Source of the DNA: Litorimonas taeanensis
Lineage (GTDB): Bacteria > Pseudomonadota > Alphaproteobacteria > Caulobacterales > Maricaulaceae
Assembly: GCF_003634015.1 (NCBI RefSeq)
Contig: NZ_RBII01000001.1
Location: 558,001-622,000, forward strand
Length of the DNA: 64,000 nucleotides
Direction: 5' to 3'
Numbering within the stretch: the stretch's first letter is position 1; each line of letters begins with the position of its first letter. This document shows, piece after piece, positions 42,140-51,711 of this stretch. The notes beneath the pieces are model-generated. The model was given only the letters and a program-made list of their open reading frames with translations. It did not search any database and was not told where the DNA came from. The translations under genes and the position numbers were made by a program.

Positions 42140-43381
42140 ATGACAACCTTGCCCACAAAATTAACGCCAGAGAATTCACCATGGATGATGAGTGAAGCTG
42201 TCAGAACATTATTTGAAGCTTTCCCAAATGGTAGCTTGCGATTTGTTGGGGGATGCGTTCGCAATACGCTATTGGGCGAATCTGTTAGTGACATTGACCT
42301 GGCCGTAGCGATGGAGCCTAGAAGCGTTGTTAAGCTCTTGGGATTGTCTAGTATTCGATATATCGAGACTGGGGTTGACCACGGCACTGTTACGGCTGTG
42401 ATAGGTGGAAAACCATTTGAAATCACGAGTCTACGGCGAGATGTTGAGACGGATGGTCGCCGCGCTGTCGTGGCATATACCACGGATTGGAGCGAAGATG
42501 CACAACGTAGGGATTTAACCTTTAATGCGCTTTATGCTGATGTTGAAGGTAACATCTATGACCCAACCTCAATGGGGTTGAGTGACCTGCAAGAACGGCG
42601 TTTACGTTTCGTTGGAGAGGCCAATATAAGGGTTCAAGAGGATTATCTTCGTATTTTACGGTTTTTCCGTTTCTTGGCTTGGTATGGTGGTTCCGCAAAA
42701 GTTGATGCCGCATCGTTAAGAGCCTGCCGTGAAAACCGGAATGGACTGAAAACACTTTCAGTCGAACGCGTTTGGTCGGAAATTAAGAAACTTCTCTCAG
42801 CTTCAAATCCCACTCGCGCGCTTCACATCATGTTGACTAATGAAGTTTTAGAATCAGTCTTACCAGAAGCGACTAATGTAGATGGTTTGGAACAGTTATT
42901 AGCCTTAGAGAGACGAGAGTCTCTATCGCCAGACCCGCTTTTACGTTTGATGGCAATGAGTCCGCGCGAGCCCTTACAAATGGCGCTTCTTTGTAAACGC
43001 ATGAAAATGTCGAACGCTGAGACTAAACGGCTGAGATCTTGGGCTGATGATGCATCAAACTTTGATCCTGAGGCAAATGAGCGCGATCGTAAAATTGCTA
43101 TTTATGGGGCTGGCCAACAAACGGCGTTAGACAGATTATATCTACGTGCCGCGGGAGAGGGAGATGTTATTCGGAGTAGACGGTGGATGGCGTTCGCATC
43201 GGTCGCAAAGAATTGGATCGAACCCGAATTTCCCCTCTCTGGTAAAGACTTACAAGCCGCAGGTCTCAAGTCTGGGCCGCAAATGGGCCGTGCAATAGAA
43301 GCGCTGAAGGCACTTTGGGTTCGGAGTGGATTTACGGCCGATAAAGAAAAACTGCTTATCGCTTTGAAAATGCTGGGTTAA
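42140..43381 (+). CDS. cca: CCA tRNA nucleotidyltransferase
   Basis: The 413-residue enzyme adds or repairs the CCA end of tRNA. The class II nucleotidyltransferase head reads LRFVGGCVRNTLLGESVSDI then DLAV with the metal Asp pair. The flexible loop EITSLRRDVETDGRRA and RRDLTFNALYAD, FVGEANIRVQEDYLRILRFF (the template Asp/Arg region) follow. The sequence supports CCA or poly(A) polymerase family; the operon and alphaproteobacterial context favour CCA. Confidence 0.92.
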   Translation: MTTLPTKLTPENSPWMMSEAVRTLFEAFPNGSLRFVGGCVRNTLLGESVSDIDLAVAMEPRSVVKLLGLSSIRYIETGVDHGTVTAVIGGKPFEITSLRRDVETDGRRAVVAYTTDWSEDAQRRDLTFNALYADVEGNIYDPTSMGLSDLQERRLRFVGEANIRVQEDYLRILRFFRFLAWYGGSAKVDAASLRACRENRNGLKTLSVERVWSEIKKLLSASNPTRALHIMLTNEVLESVLPEATNVDGLEQLLALERRESLSPDPLLRLMAMSPREPLQMALLCKRMKMSNAETKRLRSWADDASNFDPEANERDRKIAIYGAGQQTALDRLYLRAAGEGDVIRSRRWMAFASVAKNWIEPEFPLSGKDLQAAGLKSGPQMGRAIEALKALWVRSGFTADKEKLLIALKMLG

Positions 43382-43397
43382 GCTCTAAATAGATAGG

Positions 43398-44045
43398 ATG
43401 TCAGCTCTTACACTTTTTATCGGGAATTATAATTATTCCTCGTGGTCGCTTCGCCCTTGGATGGTTCTGCGAAAGGCAGAGTTGCCTTTTGATGAAGAAG
43501 TCATCGATCTCGATATACCGGGGTATAAAGATAAGTTGCTGGCACTTTCTGATGAAGGCACTGTGCCCGTTTTACGCGTAAATGATGACTATCTCCCTGA
43601 TAGTCTTGCTATTTGTGAGTTTGCAGCCAAAGCTGTACCTAATCTATGGCCGAAAGATGCTGGTCACAAAGCGTTGGCGCTTGAAGCCGTCGAAAAAATG
43701 CATACTGGGTTTGAAGCTATTCGCCGAGAAGCTCCGATGAATCTTCGACGAAGAACTTCGACTAAAATGCCGCAAGACTGCCTTGATGATGCGGCTGAAA
43801 TCTGTGCGCTATGGGATGATTTGCTCAGTCGTCATGATGGGCCTTATTTATTCAATGAGTGGTCAATTGCTGATGCGTTTTACATGCCTGTAGCCACGCG
43901 CTTTACGAGTTACGATCTGCCGCGTAGCGTACGTTCTGATACCTATATCTCTGAACTGATGAGTGATGAGGATTATTTGGAATGGGAAATGCGAGCTTTT
44001 GCTGAGGATCACGTCTTGCCCGAAACAGATGCTGTGAACAGATAA
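43398..44045 (+). CDS. Glutathione S-transferase family protein
   Basis: The 215-residue protein has the thioredoxin-like N-domain (LFIGNYNYSSWSLRPWMVL with the SSWS site, GTVPVLRVNDDYLPDSLAIC with the cis-Pro and glutathione contacts) and a helical C-domain (NEWSIADAFYMPVATRF). It is of the YfcF/DcmA-like bacterial GST type; substrate unknown. It is followed without a gap by apt, sharing one base. Confidence 0.9.
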   Translation: MSALTLFIGNYNYSSWSLRPWMVLRKAELPFDEEVIDLDIPGYKDKLLALSDEGTVPVLRVNDDYLPDSLAICEFAAKAVPNLWPKDAGHKALALEAVEKMHTGFEAIRREAPMNLRRRTSTKMPQDCLDDAAEICALWDDLLSRHDGPYLFNEWSIADAFYMPVATRFTSYDLPRSVRSDTYISELMSDEDYLEWEMRAFAEDHVLPETDAVNR

Positions 44046-44572
44046 TGTTAAAGCTTGAAGATCATATTCGTTTAATTCCTGATTACCCAAAACCAGGAAT
44101 TCAGTTTCGGGATATAACGCCTCTTCTTGCTAACCGTGTCGCCTTTAATATTGCCATTGATAAGATTGTCTCTGAGGTCACTCATGAAGGACTTGATGCC
44201 GTCGCGGGCATTGATGCCCGAGGTTTCATATTTGGCGCAGCCGTAGCATCGGCTCTGGGGCTTGGCTTCATTCCAATTCGCAAGTCGGGAAAACTGCCTG
44301 GTAATGTCATATCCGAAAGCTATGACTTGGAATATGGTCAAGACACCTTAGAAATCTCAATAGATGATGTGGAGGCAGGGCAGAGAGTACTGCTCATTGA
44401 CGATTTAATAGCAACCGGCGGAACGGCACTAGCGGCGCTTAAACTCTTGAAGCGTTGTGAGCTTGATGTGGTTGGGGCCAGCTTTGTTGTGGATCTTCCA
44501 AGCTTAGGCGGCTCCAAGAAAATCATAGAGCAGGGCACGGCGGTATCGTCTCTTATTAGTTACGCAGACTAA
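44045..44572 (+). CDS. apt: Adenine phosphoribosyltransferase
   Basis: The 175-residue enzyme joins adenine with PRPP to form AMP. Motifs: IPDYPKPGIQFRDITPLL, DAVAGIDARGFIFGAAVA, RKSGKLPG and the PRPP loop VLLIDDLIATGGTALAAL. Length and order are normal. prs, which makes its PRPP substrate, lies 2.6 kb away in the block of opposite strand. Confidence 0.97.
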   Translation: MLKLEDHIRLIPDYPKPGIQFRDITPLLANRVAFNIAIDKIVSEVTHEGLDAVAGIDARGFIFGAAVASALGLGFIPIRKSGKLPGNVISESYDLEYGQDTLEISIDDVEAGQRVLLIDDLIATGGTALAALKLLKRCELDVVGASFVVDLPSLGGSKKIIEQGTAVSSLISYAD

Positions 44573-44603
44573 ACAAAGCTGTGCTGGTAAAAGGCAGGCG
44601 CTC

Positions 44604-45701
44604 TTATACGTTGAATTTAAACAACATGATGTCGCCGTCTTTGACAATATATTCCTTACCTTCTTGGCGTACTTTGCCTGCTTCTTTCGCGCCTTGTTCT
44701 CCATTGAACTGAACATAGTCTTCATATGCTGTTGTTTCAGCACGAATGAACCCTTTTTCAAAGTCGCCATGGATAACACCTGCGCATTTGGGGGCCGTCC
44801 AACCTTTTTGGAACGTCCAAGCTCTTGCTTCTTTTGGGCCGACGGTGAAATAGGTCTGAAGGCCAAGCAACGCATAGCCAGAACGAATTAAGCGATTAAG
44901 TCCAGGTTCTTCCAAACCAATTGCATCCAAATACTCAGCCTGCTCCTCATCTTCAAGGACGGCCATTTCAGATTCAATTTGTGCAGATATGATTACTGCT
45001 TGTGCACCTTCAGATTCTGCATGAGCGACGACTTTTGACGAAAAGGCGTTGCCTTCTGCGGCGCTGTCTTCATCAACATTGGCGACATAGAGTACGGGTT
45101 TTGATGTCAAAAGCTGTAACATACGCCAAGCTTTGGCATCATCAGAATCGATGTCTGCCGTACGGGCGGGTTTACCGTCTTCTAATACAGTAATCGCCGT
45201 TTCGATAAGGCGCATGGTTTGAACAGCATCCTTGTCACCTTGCTTTAACTTTTTCTCTAAGCCAGGTTTCCGTTTTTCAAGGCTTTCAAGATCAGCAAGC
45301 ATAAGTTCTGTTTCAATCGTTTCAAAGTCAGACATCGGGTCAATGCGGCCATCGACATGGGTGATGTCATCATCTTCGAAACAGCGAAGAACATAAATAA
45401 TCGCGTCGGTTTCGCGGATATTGGCAAGGAACTGGTTGCCCATACCTTCACCTTTTGAAGCACCTTTAACAAGGCCTGCAATATCAACGAAATTCATACG
45501 GGCCGGTATAATTTGAGCCGAACCACCAATAGCCGCAATTTTGGTAAGGCGCGGTTCAGGGACAGCCACATCGCCTACATTGGGTTCGATAGTACAGAAT
45601 GGGTAATTGGCCGCCTGAGCATTAGCGGTTTTTGTTAAGGCGTTGAAAAGTGTAGATTTTCCAACATTCGGTAATCCGACTATGCCGCATTGAAATCCCA
45701 T
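44604..45701 (-). CDS. ychF: Redox-regulated ATPase YchF (Obg family)
   Basis: The 365-residue P-loop protein has [18 protein letters not shown] (G1), [20 protein letters not shown] (G3), the NVDE-type G4 that gives ATP preference ([10 protein letters not shown]), a coiled-coil insertion and a C-terminal TGS domain ([18 protein letters not shown]). It binds ribosomes and takes part in stress control. It lies 4 bp after pth, so the two share an operon. Confidence 0.96.
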   Translation of the reverse strand: MGFQCGIVGLPNVGKSTLFNALTKTANAQAANYPFCTIEPNVGDVAVPEPRLTKIAAIGGSAQIIPARMNFVDIAGLVKGASKGEGMGNQFLANIRETDAIIYVLRCFEDDDITHVDGRIDPMSDFETIETELMLADLESLEKRKPGLEKKLKQGDKDAVQTMRLIETAITVLEDGKPARTADIDSDDAKAWRMLQLLTSKPVLYVANVDEDSAAEGNAFSSKVVAHAESEGAQAVIISAQIESEMAVLEDEEQAEYLDAIGLEEPGLNRLIRSGYALLGLQTYFTVGPKEARAWTFQKGWTAPKCAGVIHGDFEKGFIRAETTAYEDYVQFNGEQGAKEAGKVRQEGKEYIVKDGDIMLFKFNV

Positions 45702-45705
45702 AATG

Positions 45706-46275
45706 CTATCCTTTTATATATTCGCTAACACGCGTTTGAAACAGGTCCGCTTGGCCACCTGCAAGGAGGTCAGCATATTTCCCAAAGGCATTTAATATGT
45801 CATCACGCATATTGATTTCGTCCTTGCGGAAGTCTGATAAGACATGGCTGTGGACTTTGTCTTTGTGGCCGGGATGGTCAATGCCAATTCGGACGCGACG
45901 GTATTCATTTCCACAATGTTGTTTGATGGAGCGTAAGCCGTTGTGCCCCGCTATACCGCCGCCAACTTTCAACCTTACTTTGCCAAAGTCTAAATCCAGC
46001 TCGTCATGGAACACGCAGACGTTTTCTAGTGGGACTTTATAAAAGGACATGGCAGCTTGAACTGATTGCCCTGACTCATTCATAAAAGTAGTGGGTTTTA
46101 GCAATAGGATTTTTTGACCAGCGATAAGGCCTTGCCGAGTTAATCCTTTGAACTGGGTTTTTGCGGGAGGGAGGTTAAAATCATCAGCAATGGCATCCAT
46201 AGCCATAAAGCCAATGTTATGACGATTCCCGGCGTATTTCCCGCCGGGATTTCCTAATCCTACCCAAATTTGCAT
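45706..46275 (-). CDS. pth: Peptidyl-tRNA hydrolase
   Basis: The enzyme of about 189 residues frees tRNA from stalled peptidyl-tRNA. Motifs: IWVGLGNPGGKYAGNRHNIG with the catalytic His, LLKPTTFMNESGQSV, VFHDELDLDFGKVRLK and GGIAGHNGLRSIKQHCG. The ATG at 46275 has a GGAG site six bases upstream and begins MQIWVGLGNPG as in the family. Longer in-frame starts (46317, 46452) would overlap or crowd rplY and have no ribosome site. Confidence 0.95.
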   Translation of the reverse strand: MQIWVGLGNPGGKYAGNRHNIGFMAMDAIADDFNLPPAKTQFKGLTRQGLIAGQKILLLKPTTFMNESGQSVQAAMSFYKVPLENVCVFHDELDLDFGKVRLKVGGGIAGHNGLRSIKQHCGNEYRRVRIGIDHPGHKDKVHSHVLSDFRKDEINMRDDILNAFGKYADLLAGGQADLFQTRVSEYIKG

Positions 46276-46324
46276 GTCAGGCTCCGCTGTCCGTCTGAAC
46301 AGCTTGGACAGCCACATAAAAGGC

Positions 46325-46975
46325 TTAGTCTTCGTCTTTTTGCTCAGTCGCAGGAACGTCGCCTGCTTCTGCTTCTTCGCCATCAGCGGATGCTTCACCT
46401 TCAGCCAATTTGGATGAGCGAGAGGCAAGAACTGTTGCGATAGTGAAGTCACGATCTGTAATCGCTGGTTTCACATCTTTTGGAAGGTCTACTTCTGAAA
46501 TGTGAATGCTATCGCCGATTTCCATTTTAGAGATATCAACGTCAATGTGGTCTGGAATAGAACCCGCTGGACATTTCACTTCGATAGCGTGGCGAACAAC
46601 GTTCAATACACCGCCTTCTTTAAGACCAGGTGAGTTTTCATCGCCAACAAAGTTCACAGAAACTTCAACTTCGATGATTGTTTTATTAGTTACGCGGAAA
46701 AGATCCATATGGACAGGCATGTCACTAACAGGGTGGAACTGAACGTCTTTGGTCAGAACTTTTTGTTTTTTACCGTCATGGGAAATTTCAATCATGGATT
46801 GAAGGAATTGGCCAGTATTGATAGCTCTTAACACTTCATTGAATTTTGCTGAAATCGTTACAGGGGCTTCGTCGCCGCCATAAATTACACCTGGCACAAA
46901 ACCGTTACGGCGTGCTTCGCGTGAGTTACCTGTTCCCGTGGCTTCACGGATTTCTACGTCCAAAACAACACTCAT
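46325..46975 (-). CDS. rplY: 50S ribosomal protein L25/general stress protein Ctc
   Basis: A 216-residue protein of the long Ctc/TL5 type: L25 domain (about 5-92, VFREATGTGNSREARRNG-like start, FVPGVIYGGDEAPVTIS), a second beta domain with VEVEVSVNFVGDENSPGLKEG and GDSIHISEVDLPKDVKP, and an acidic, alanine-rich tail ending EQKDED. It binds 5S rRNA. pth follows 49 bp downstream. Confidence 0.96.
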   Translation of the reverse strand: MSVVLDVEIREATGTGNSREARRNGFVPGVIYGGDEAPVTISAKFNEVLRAINTGQFLQSMIEISHDGKKQKVLTKDVQFHPVSDMPVHMDLFRVTNKTIIEVEVSVNFVGDENSPGLKEGGVLNVVRHAIEVKCPAGSIPDHIDVDISKMEIGDSIHISEVDLPKDVKPAITDRDFTIATVLASRSSKLAEGEASADGEEAEAGDVPATEQKDED

Positions 46976-47012
46976 TGTCTTCGTCCTTTAATGGTCATGC
47001 GGCCCGTTGCTT

Positions 47013-47040
47013 CAAAAAAGATAAAGCCGCCTTTGGGCGG
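47013..47040 (-). terminator. Intrinsic terminator after prs
   Basis: On the minus strand GCCGCC-CAAA-GGCGGC (47040 to 47025) is followed by a U-rich tract (47024 to 47013). It lies about 115 bp after the prs stop and just before the rplY leader, so the two genes are separate units unless there is read-through. Confidence 0.8.
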
Positions 47041-47155
47041 CCCTTACACTTGTTTGCTTTGCAACACGCGTTTAGTCGCGGCTCTATAAGCAAAGCAAGG
47101 CGTCTACGCAAGAGGGGATAGCGCAAAAATATGCAGCTATTCTCTGTTAAACGGC

Positions 47156-48097
47156 TTATCCAAACAGCTTTGATACACTTTCGTCATTGGCAATACGACG
47201 AATAGCCTCCCCCAAGAGGCGTCCTGTGGAACATTCGCGAATCTTCTCGCAGTCTTTTACGGCCTGTGGTTGGCAGATTGTATTTGTGATAACGACTTCG
47301 GTTAATTCTGACTTGGTTATACGTTCTACGGCTGGGTCTGATAAAACACCGTGTGTGATATAGGCGGAAACAGAATTCGCTCCGTGATCCTTAAGGGCTT
47401 TCGCTGCATTACACAGTGTGCCGCCCGAATCGATGATGTCATCATAAAGAATACAGGTGCGACCTGCGACATCGCCGATGATGTTCATAACTTCTGATTC
47501 GCCTGCTTTAGGACGGCGTTTGTCCACAATTGCGATGTCGGCATTAAATTGCTTAGCAATTGACCGCGTTCTGACTACGCCGCCTGTATCAGGTGACACA
47601 AACAGCAAGTTTTCGCGGTCTTTGGCAGAAAATTTGTCGCGAATATCATCAACAAACACGGGCTGCCCAAATAGGTTGTCAGTAGGGATGTCGAAAAAGC
47701 CCTGAATTTGCCCTGCGTGAAGATCAACGGTTAAAACGCGGTGCGCACCAGCTTTTGATACTAGATTGGCGACCAGTTTTGCTGAAATCGGAGTTCGTCC
47801 ACCCGTTTTGCGGTCTTGGCGTGCATAGCCAAAATAAGGGATAACGGCCGTAATGCGTTGTGCCGAAGCCCGAACCAGTGCGTCGATTAGGATTAACAAT
47901 TCCATCAAATGGTCATTAGCGGGTGCAGAGGTTGGCTGGATCAGGAAAATATCCTCGCCACGCACGTTTTCGTTAATTTTGGCGAAAATTTCTTGGTCGC
48001 GAAACCGTTCAATGTCGACCGAGGTCAGAGGGATATCGAGAACATCTGCAATTTCTCGTGAAAGGGCTTCATTGGCTGTGCCGCTGATTAGCTTCAT
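47156..48097 (-). CDS. prs: Ribose-phosphate pyrophosphokinase
   Basis: The 313-residue enzyme makes PRPP from ribose-5-phosphate and ATP. Motifs: SRDIADVL-type start ([13 protein letters not shown]), [76 protein letters not shown] and the PRPP loop [18 protein letters not shown]. Its leader contains a large hairpin (48117-48169), so expression may be controlled at RNA level. Confidence 0.97.
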   Translation of the reverse strand: MKLISGTANEALSREIADVLDIPLTSVDIERFRDQEIFAKINENVRGEDIFLIQPTSAPANDHLMELLILIDALVRASAQRITAVIPYFGYARQDRKTGGRTPISAKLVANLVSKAGAHRVLTVDLHAGQIQGFFDIPTDNLFGQPVFVDDIRDKFSAKDRENLLFVSPDTGGVVRTRSIAKQFNADIAIVDKRRPKAGESEVMNIIGDVAGRTCILYDDIIDSGGTLCNAAKALKDHGANSVSAYITHGVLSDPAVERITKSELTEVVITNTICQPQAVKDCEKIRECSTGRLLGEAIRRIANDESVSKLFG

Positions 48098-48116
48098 GAC
48101 ATTTGGTCCGTATCAA

Positions 48117-48169
48117 GGGCTGGCTCGAAATAAGCCTCCCGGTCGTGTTAAGGGAGCCTTAGTCAGCCC
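48117..48169 (-). promoter_or_regulatory. Large two-part hairpin in the prs leader
   Basis: On the minus strand an outer stem (48169-48161 with 48125-48117, 8 of 9 pairs) continues directly into an inner stem (48160-48152 with 48140-48132, 8 of 9 pairs) capped by an 11-base loop and with one six-base bulge. It ends 20 bases before the prs start codon and has no U-tract, so it is not a plain terminator for pgeF. It may be a regulatory leader. Confidence 0.5.
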
Positions 48170-48199
48170 CTGTGCGTGAGTCTAGGGGGTAGGGGTGAT

Positions 48200-48949
48200 T
48201 CAGTTGCGGATTATGGCAGAAATATTACGGCCATATCCGCTTAGGTTCTCATGCGTGTTCCGACGATAGCTAAAATAGGTCTCTTTATCGGCATATGTGC
48301 AATCACCCGTCCATGTGCAATGCTCGATTCCGCTCGCTTTCAGGCGTGACAAGATGAAAGCTGGGAGGTCAAAGTGAGGACTGTTTTTATCCATATTTAT
48401 GAAAAATTGTGAGTATCCGTCATCAATTTCAATGAACTCTGATTTGAAGGTCTCTCCGACTTCATAATTGGGTTGGCTTATACAGGGCCCCAATACCGCC
48501 CTTATTTTTGTGGTATCCGCGCCCGTTTCGCACATTGCGGCAACTGTGCTTTCTATTATGCCCCCTAGGGCACCGCGCCACCCAGCATGACACGCGCCTA
48601 TAACCCCGTTTTTAACGTCTTCGAATAAGATTGGCCCGCAATCCGCCGAGAGGGCTGAAATAGCGAGGCCTTTCACGGTTGTAACAAGCCCATCTGCTTC
48701 TAAAGGCTCGTTTGGCGCTTCTGTTATAATTTCCACTCGGTCAGAATGGATCTGTGAGAGGCTTACTAAGTGATCAGCGCCTAAGGCATCGGCTATCAAA
48801 TGACGGTTTTTCACTATGTTTTCAGGTTTATCATCTGAGCGCTGACCTGCATTGAGGCTTTCATACACGCCCTGCGACACACCGCCTTTGCGTCCGAAAA
48901 ACCCATGAGTGGATTTTAACAAAGGGTGCGTTTTTGAACCTTCAATCAT
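48200..48949 (-). CDS. pgeF: Purine nucleoside phosphorylase/laccase-domain protein (YfiH type)
   Basis: The 249-residue protein starts HGFFGRKGGVSQGVYESLN and has the zinc residues in SADCGPILFED and GACHAGWRGALGGIIESTV, with LGPCISQPNYEVG and SYRRNTH near the end. This family acts as purine nucleoside phosphorylase/adenosine deaminase or edits peptidoglycan precursors (PgeF). The start overlaps the methyltransferase stop by ATGA, and it belongs to the lgt operon. Confidence 0.94.
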   Translation of the reverse strand: MIEGSKTHPLLKSTHGFFGRKGGVSQGVYESLNAGQRSDDKPENIVKNRHLIADALGADHLVSLSQIHSDRVEIITEAPNEPLEADGLVTTVKGLAISALSADCGPILFEDVKNGVIGACHAGWRGALGGIIESTVAAMCETGADTTKIRAVLGPCISQPNYEVGETFKSEFIEIDDGYSQFFINMDKNSPHFDLPAFILSRLKASGIEHCTWTGDCTYADKETYFSYRRNTHENLSGYGRNISAIIRN

Positions 48950-50058
48950 GTTTCACGGAATCCTAAAGGGGTAGGGAGGTCTTTTGACTGAAGACATATC
49001 GCTTTAAATAGCTCGCCCATTTCAGCTTGGTCGGTCAGGCGATGAAGTTGTCGGGCTATCAAAGACTTTGCCTCAGGCTTTGCCCGCGCTAGGGCCACAG
49101 CGCGCATTTCAAGACCGAGCTTGGAGAGTAATTCTCTTTGCGGTATTGGGCCGTTCACGGAAAGATCTTGAGATAGAGCATTATCGCTTAGGGCTTCGAA
49201 ATCCACACGTGCCGTTAGGTCGCTTTCACCGGGCTGTTCAAACACCCCGATTTTTTTGTGACGCTTAAGCGCCTGTAATGTGTCGCCAAACTCAGTGGTT
49301 TCTGGACCATAATCAATGAAAAGAGCCCGGCCTTTATCGGCTTCGAACCTTAACTTTAATGTATCAATAATTTGGTGTGCAGCGGGGCATGCTTCAATCA
49401 GGTCGTCAAGTTTTGCTTCGACATGACCTTTGGGTAGAAAGCTTTTTGCCGTCTCGCTGGCAGGTTCAGGGCCAATTTCAAATCGTAGATTATTTGAGTC
49501 ATCCAATCCGACATAGCGTTCATGCCAACCATTTTCTTTTGCGAAAGGATCGCGTTGAATAAATTGACGAATAGGGAGGCAATCCAAAAATTCATTGCCA
49601 ATTATAATGGAGGGCCCAGCTGGAACGTCATCGAGTGATTTCGCCCACTGAACCATAACGCCTGTCTGTCCCAGAGTCTGCCCTTGCACGGCTTCTAAAG
49701 CGGCGGAGGCCTCAATGAGAATGACGGTCACAGCTTTGGCAAAGTCTTTATCTAGATTGGCAGCGCGAAGCATATCCGCCATCATAACGCCGCGTCCTGG
49801 CCCAAGCTCAATAAGATAAATTTGTTCTGGTTTCCCAAGGTCTATCCAGCTTTGTAAGACGAACAACCCTAATACCTCACCAAACATTTGACTGATTTCA
49901 GGAGCGGTTATGAAGTCTCCCTCACTGCCAAGGGGGTCACGAGTAGGATAAAAACCGTTAACTGGGTCTAGCAAGCAAAACGTCATATATTCGGCAACAC
50001 TTATCGGGCCCGTGTCGCGAATTAATGATTTTAATCGGCTTTCAAGTGCAGTTGGCAT
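48946..50058 (-). CDS. SAM-dependent methyltransferase, NDUFAF7/MidA family
   Basis: A 370-residue class I methyltransferase with MTFCLLDPVNGFYPTRDPLG, GDFITAPEISQMFGEVLGLF, IYLIELGPGRGVMMADMLRA (SAM loop), IIIGNEFLDCLPIRQFIQ and ALFIDYG. The mitochondrial relative methylates an arginine of complex I subunit NDUFS2; the bacterial target is not known. It shares one base with the lgt stop (TAATG) and overlaps pgeF, as in many alphaproteobacteria. Confidence 0.93.
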   Translation of the reverse strand: MPTALESRLKSLIRDTGPISVAEYMTFCLLDPVNGFYPTRDPLGSEGDFITAPEISQMFGEVLGLFVLQSWIDLGKPEQIYLIELGPGRGVMMADMLRAANLDKDFAKAVTVILIEASAALEAVQGQTLGQTGVMVQWAKSLDDVPAGPSIIIGNEFLDCLPIRQFIQRDPFAKENGWHERYVGLDDSNNLRFEIGPEPASETAKSFLPKGHVEAKLDDLIEACPAAHQIIDTLKLRFEADKGRALFIDYGPETTEFGDTLQALKRHKKIGVFEQPGESDLTARVDFEALSDNALSQDLSVNGPIPQRELLSKLGLEMRAVALARAKPEAKSLIARQLHRLTDQAEMGELFKAICLQSKDLPTPLGFRET

Positions 50059-50942
50059 TATTTTGGAGCAACAGGATATTTAGGGGAAACTGGTGTCCTG
50101 CGCGCCGCCCAGATAATAATAGCTAAACCCACGAAAATCATTGGCAATGAATAGACCATACCGCGTGTCAAAGGCTCGAATTGTGGAATATTGTCTGGTT
50201 CACGTACAAATTCGACACTAAACCTGAAGATACCATAGAGCATAATAAACGTGCCTGCACAGACACCAGGCCGAGTAAGGGCTTTAAATTTAGTACAAAG
50301 AATGCGCAGGATGAGCCAGATTACAAGGCCTTCTAAAAATGATTCATAGAGCTGGCTCGGGTGTCTTGGTTGTGAGTCAGGGGCAGTTTTAAAAATAAAG
50401 GCCCAAGGTACATCTGTTACGCGGCCATATAGTTCTTGATTGATAAAATTGGTAAGACGAACAAGTCCTAATCCAATGGGAGCGCCAATGGCTGTTAGGT
50501 CAGCAATCCGCATAAGGCCTAATTTATGACGCCAATGCATGTAATAAACGCCCGCACAGACTCCGAGGAAGCCGCCATGAAAGCTCATCCCGCCGGTCCA
50601 GATTTTGAAAATCTCGACCGGGTCAGTCCAAATGGTCGAAGTTGAGTAGAAAAGGATGTAGCCTAAACGGCCGCCTATGATAATCCCGAGGAGGCAGTAA
50701 AACATAAGGTCTTGCAACATTACCTTGTTCGGTATCAGTTCAGGCAGCCTCGTGACTTGACCTGACAACCAAACGTCTTTGCGAGCCGCTATTCGGCTTG
50801 CATAATAATAGGCGCCAAAAATGCCGACCAAATAGGCTAGCCCATACCATTTTACGGAAATAGGACCGAATCCGAAAGCTTCATCCTTCAACCATGTTGG
50901 GAAAACGATAGCGTTTATGTCAGACATTAAAGCCAATATCAT
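50058..50942 (-). CDS. lgt: Prolipoprotein diacylglyceryl transferase
   Basis: The 294-residue, seven-helix inner-membrane enzyme attaches diacylglycerol to the lipobox Cys of lipoproteins. Motifs: WYGLAYLVGIFGAYYYASR, IIGGRLGYILFYS, GGMSFHGGFLGVCAGVYY, GLVRLTNFINQELYGRVTD and PRHPSQLYESFLEG. An AGGAAAG site supports the first ATG. It is the first gene of the lgt-methyltransferase-pgeF operon and divergent from ubiK. Confidence 0.97.
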   Translation of the reverse strand: MILALMSDINAIVFPTWLKDEAFGFGPISVKWYGLAYLVGIFGAYYYASRIAARKDVWLSGQVTRLPELIPNKVMLQDLMFYCLLGIIIGGRLGYILFYSTSTIWTDPVEIFKIWTGGMSFHGGFLGVCAGVYYMHWRHKLGLMRIADLTAIGAPIGLGLVRLTNFINQELYGRVTDVPWAFIFKTAPDSQPRHPSQLYESFLEGLVIWLILRILCTKFKALTRPGVCAGTFIMLYGIFRFSVEFVREPDNIPQFEPLTRGMVYSLPMIFVGLAIIIWAARRTPVSPKYPVAPK

Positions 50943-51096
50943 GGGATATTCTTTCCTGTAGGAGCAGATTGGCTCTGCTGTTGTGAAAAATTCTTAGTCA
51001 GTGACATTCAAGCAACTGGATTTTGCTCTAACCTGTCCCTATCTATGACGCAAAGCTAAACTCGTATAAAATGCCAGAGAGCCTATAGGATCTATT

Positions 51097-51396
51097 ATGC
51101 AAAGCCGTTCTAAACCTTTTGAAGACCTGTCAAACTTTATTACCAATGCGGCTGGCGCTTTAAAAGGCGTTGGTGATGAAGTTAAAGCCATGACGCGATC
51201 GCAAGCGGAAAAGTTTATTGCGGATATGGATCTTGTCAGCCGTGATGAGCATGAAGTTCTTAAAGCCCGCTTAGATAAGGCTTTGGCTGAAATTGAAGCG
51301 TTAAAGGCTGCAAAACCTGCCACGGCAAAACGCTCTGCTCAAAAGAAGCCTGCGGCTAAAAAGTCAGCGGCTAAGAAAACGCCTTCTACCAAGTAA
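51097..51396 (+). CDS. ubiK: Ubiquinone biosynthesis accessory factor UbiK/BMFP family
   Basis: The 99-residue protein has the family pattern: EDLSNFITNAAGALKGVGDE, FIADMDLVSRDEHEVLKARL and a coiled-coil (ARLDKALAEIEAL). It ends in a basic Lys/Ala-rich repeat tail (about residues 70-99) longer than in the E. coli protein. UbiK helps the late ubiquinone enzymes; such proteins also fuse membranes in vitro. Confidence 0.85.
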   Translation: MQSRSKPFEDLSNFITNAAGALKGVGDEVKAMTRSQAEKFIADMDLVSRDEHEVLKARLDKALAEIEALKAAKPATAKRSAQKKPAAKKSAAKKTPSTK

Positions 51397-51655
51397 ATTA
51401 GGTCGAAATTTCTGACCTGTACAACCTTACCAAATTCTTAGGTAGGTGAACCTTAGACAACATGTGTGTCAGGTTAAGTTCAATGCGCATATTGTATATC
51501 ATATTTTGCGTGCGTCCCCCCTTAATGACGAGTCATCCGATTGAGTCATAACAGGGCACGTAGCAGGGCGGAGGCTCTTTGGTGATTGTGAGGTTTTCTC
51601 TCTCTAACTCATACCACCGAACAGTCCCGCCACTGTCTATATAGATATAAGTCTA
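51397..51655. other. Gene-free stretch between ubiK and the bidirectional terminator
   Basis: About 260 bp without a convincing ORF. It holds a small palindrome (ATGAC-GA-GTCAT near 51524) and C-rich and G-rich patches that could pair. It ends at a strong terminator usable on both strands, so a small RNA reading towards 51690 is possible. I could not match it to 6S, 4.5S, tmRNA or RNase P RNA. Confidence 0.35.
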
Positions 51656-51690
51656 TAAAAAAACGGGCCTCGATTGAGGCCCGTTTTTTC
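51656..51690. terminator. Strong bidirectional intrinsic terminator
   Basis: ACGGGCCTC (51663-51671), loop GATT, GAGGCCCGT (51676-51684): a perfect 9-bp stem with a T-run to the right and an A-run to the left, so it works on both strands. It ends the Kbp-like gene (minus strand) and any plus-strand transcript from the ubiK side. Confidence 0.92.
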
Positions 51691-51711
51691 ATTTCATCAT
51701 CTCTTGTGGGA

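Noticed and set aside
48098-48199. A tRNA gene in the prs-pgeF gap
   Set aside because: The stems do not make a cloverleaf and there is no T-loop GTTCGAATC-type sequence.
51450-51660. 6S RNA, SRP RNA or RNase P RNA in the ubiK downstream region
   Set aside because: None of the conserved core sequences I know for these RNAs is present on either strand.
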